Assembly: GCA_003233075.1 (NCBI GenBank) | Contig: QIKQ01000169.1 | Span: forward strand, 1-7,785 | DNA length: 7,785 bases | From: Gammaproteobacteria bacterium | GTDB taxonomy: Bacteria; Pseudomonadota; Gammaproteobacteria; SZUA-21 | Direction of reading: 5' to 3' | Part shown: positions 7,591-7,785 of the stretch, piece after piece | Position numbering within the stretch: position 1 is the first letter of the stretch | Layout of the letters: the number at the start of each line of letters is the position of its first letter | Program-made: the position numbers and the translations under genes | Notes under the pieces: model-generated | The model's database searches: none | Told to the model about the DNA's origin: nothing | Seen by the model: only the letters and a program-made list of their open reading frames with translations

Positions 7591-7614
7591 GTAGCCCGGC
7601 TCTTCAGAGCCGGG
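7591..7614. repeat. GTAG-led GC-rich REP-like hairpin
   Basis: GTAG (7591-7594) is followed directly by CCCGGCTCT (7595-7603), TC, and AGAGCCGGG (7606-7614), a perfect 9-bp stem. The GTAG-plus-palindrome form is that of REP sequences. It is GC-rich in an A/T-rich spacer, which supports an acquired element. No T-run follows on the plus strand, and on the minus strand the T-run lies about 10 bases past the stem, so it is not a standard terminator. CCCGGC recurs at 7695-7700, so AGCCGGG could pair with either copy. Its arm sequence is unrelated to the palindrome at 3681-3702. Confidence 0.55.
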
Positions 7615-7704
7615 AGGAGCTAATCTCAATCACAATTTTATAACAAATTGTTCTATCATTTCTGTCGTGTATTTATTCTTATATTTAATTCTTTCCCGGC
7701 TTTT

Positions 7705-7785
7705 GACCACGATGGTCTTACGACCAGAACCTGCGAAGCTGGTTCAGTAAGTACTTGATGAAACGCCGAAGGCGGTTCTGAAGTG
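7705..7785 (+). other. Cluster of short hairpins, cut by the window edge
   Basis: Several inverted repeats are packed into 81 bases. GACCA-CGA-TGGTC lies at 7705-7717. GAACC (7727-7731) can pair with GGTTC (7741-7745), or ACCAG (7723-7727) with CTGGT (7739-7743), around a GAA-containing loop. CGCC-GAA-GGCG lies at 7764-7774. GGTTC occurs again at 7774-7778, so long-range pairing with GAACC is possible. All three reading frames are poor as protein. The density of stems and the rise in GC over the flank suggest a structured RNA or the end of a mobile element continuing to the right. I cannot assign a family. Confidence 0.4.

Noticed and set aside
7591..7614. The GC-rich hairpin as an intrinsic terminator
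   Set aside because: No T-run follows directly on either strand; on the minus strand the Ts start about 10 bases past the stem. The GTAG lead fits a REP-like element better.
7715..7725. The 11-mer GTCTTACGACC shared between this site and the minus strand of the 3907-3928 hairpin
   Set aside because: Several 11-base matches are expected by chance in a window of this size, and similarity does not extend beyond it, so it is not evidence of a common repeat family.

Overview
This AT-rich window looks chromosomal and most likely comes from a low-GC gammaproteobacterium. The evidence is an AddAB-type pair of the proteobacterial kind (the AddB-like partner has no Walker A) and an Azotobacter-type seven-iron ferredoxin. 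The genus cannot be named from the sequence. All three convincing protein genes lie on the minus strand in the transcription order fdxA, addB-like, addA-like. No tRNA, rRNA, CRISPR array or complete insertion sequence is visible.

Layout from left to right. Positions 1-121 are an unassigned stretch downstream of addA. Positions 122-3559 encode an AddA-like helicase-nuclease. Positions 3560-3963 are a long gap for this gene pair; it holds a GTAG-type REP-like palindrome and, on the plus strand, a good intrinsic terminator with no obvious gene in front of it. Positions 3964-6918 encode the AddB-like nuclease partner, which starts at TTG. Positions 6959-7109 are a palindromic, MITE-like element flanked by a perfect 5-bp direct repeat. 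Positions 7121-7450 encode FdxA, with a plausible sigma-70 promoter at 7494-7522. From about 7560 to the right edge there is no gene, but there is a second REP-like palindrome and, at 7705-7785, a cluster of short hairpins that looks like the start of a structured RNA or mobile-element end cut by the window.

The two large proteins are expected to form one AddAB/RecBCD-like machine that processes double-strand DNA ends for RecA-dependent repair. AddA carries all helicase motifs and a complete C-terminal PD-(D/E)XK nuclease. AddB carries a second complete nuclease with the four-cysteine iron-sulfur signature but no ATP-binding loop. FdxA is an electron carrier; its link to the repair genes appears to be position only.

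The coding part is ordinary. The less ordinary material is intergenic: the MITE between fdxA and addB, the orphan plus-strand terminator between addB and addA, and the hairpin cluster at the right edge. I see no clear evidence of an undescribed multi-gene system.
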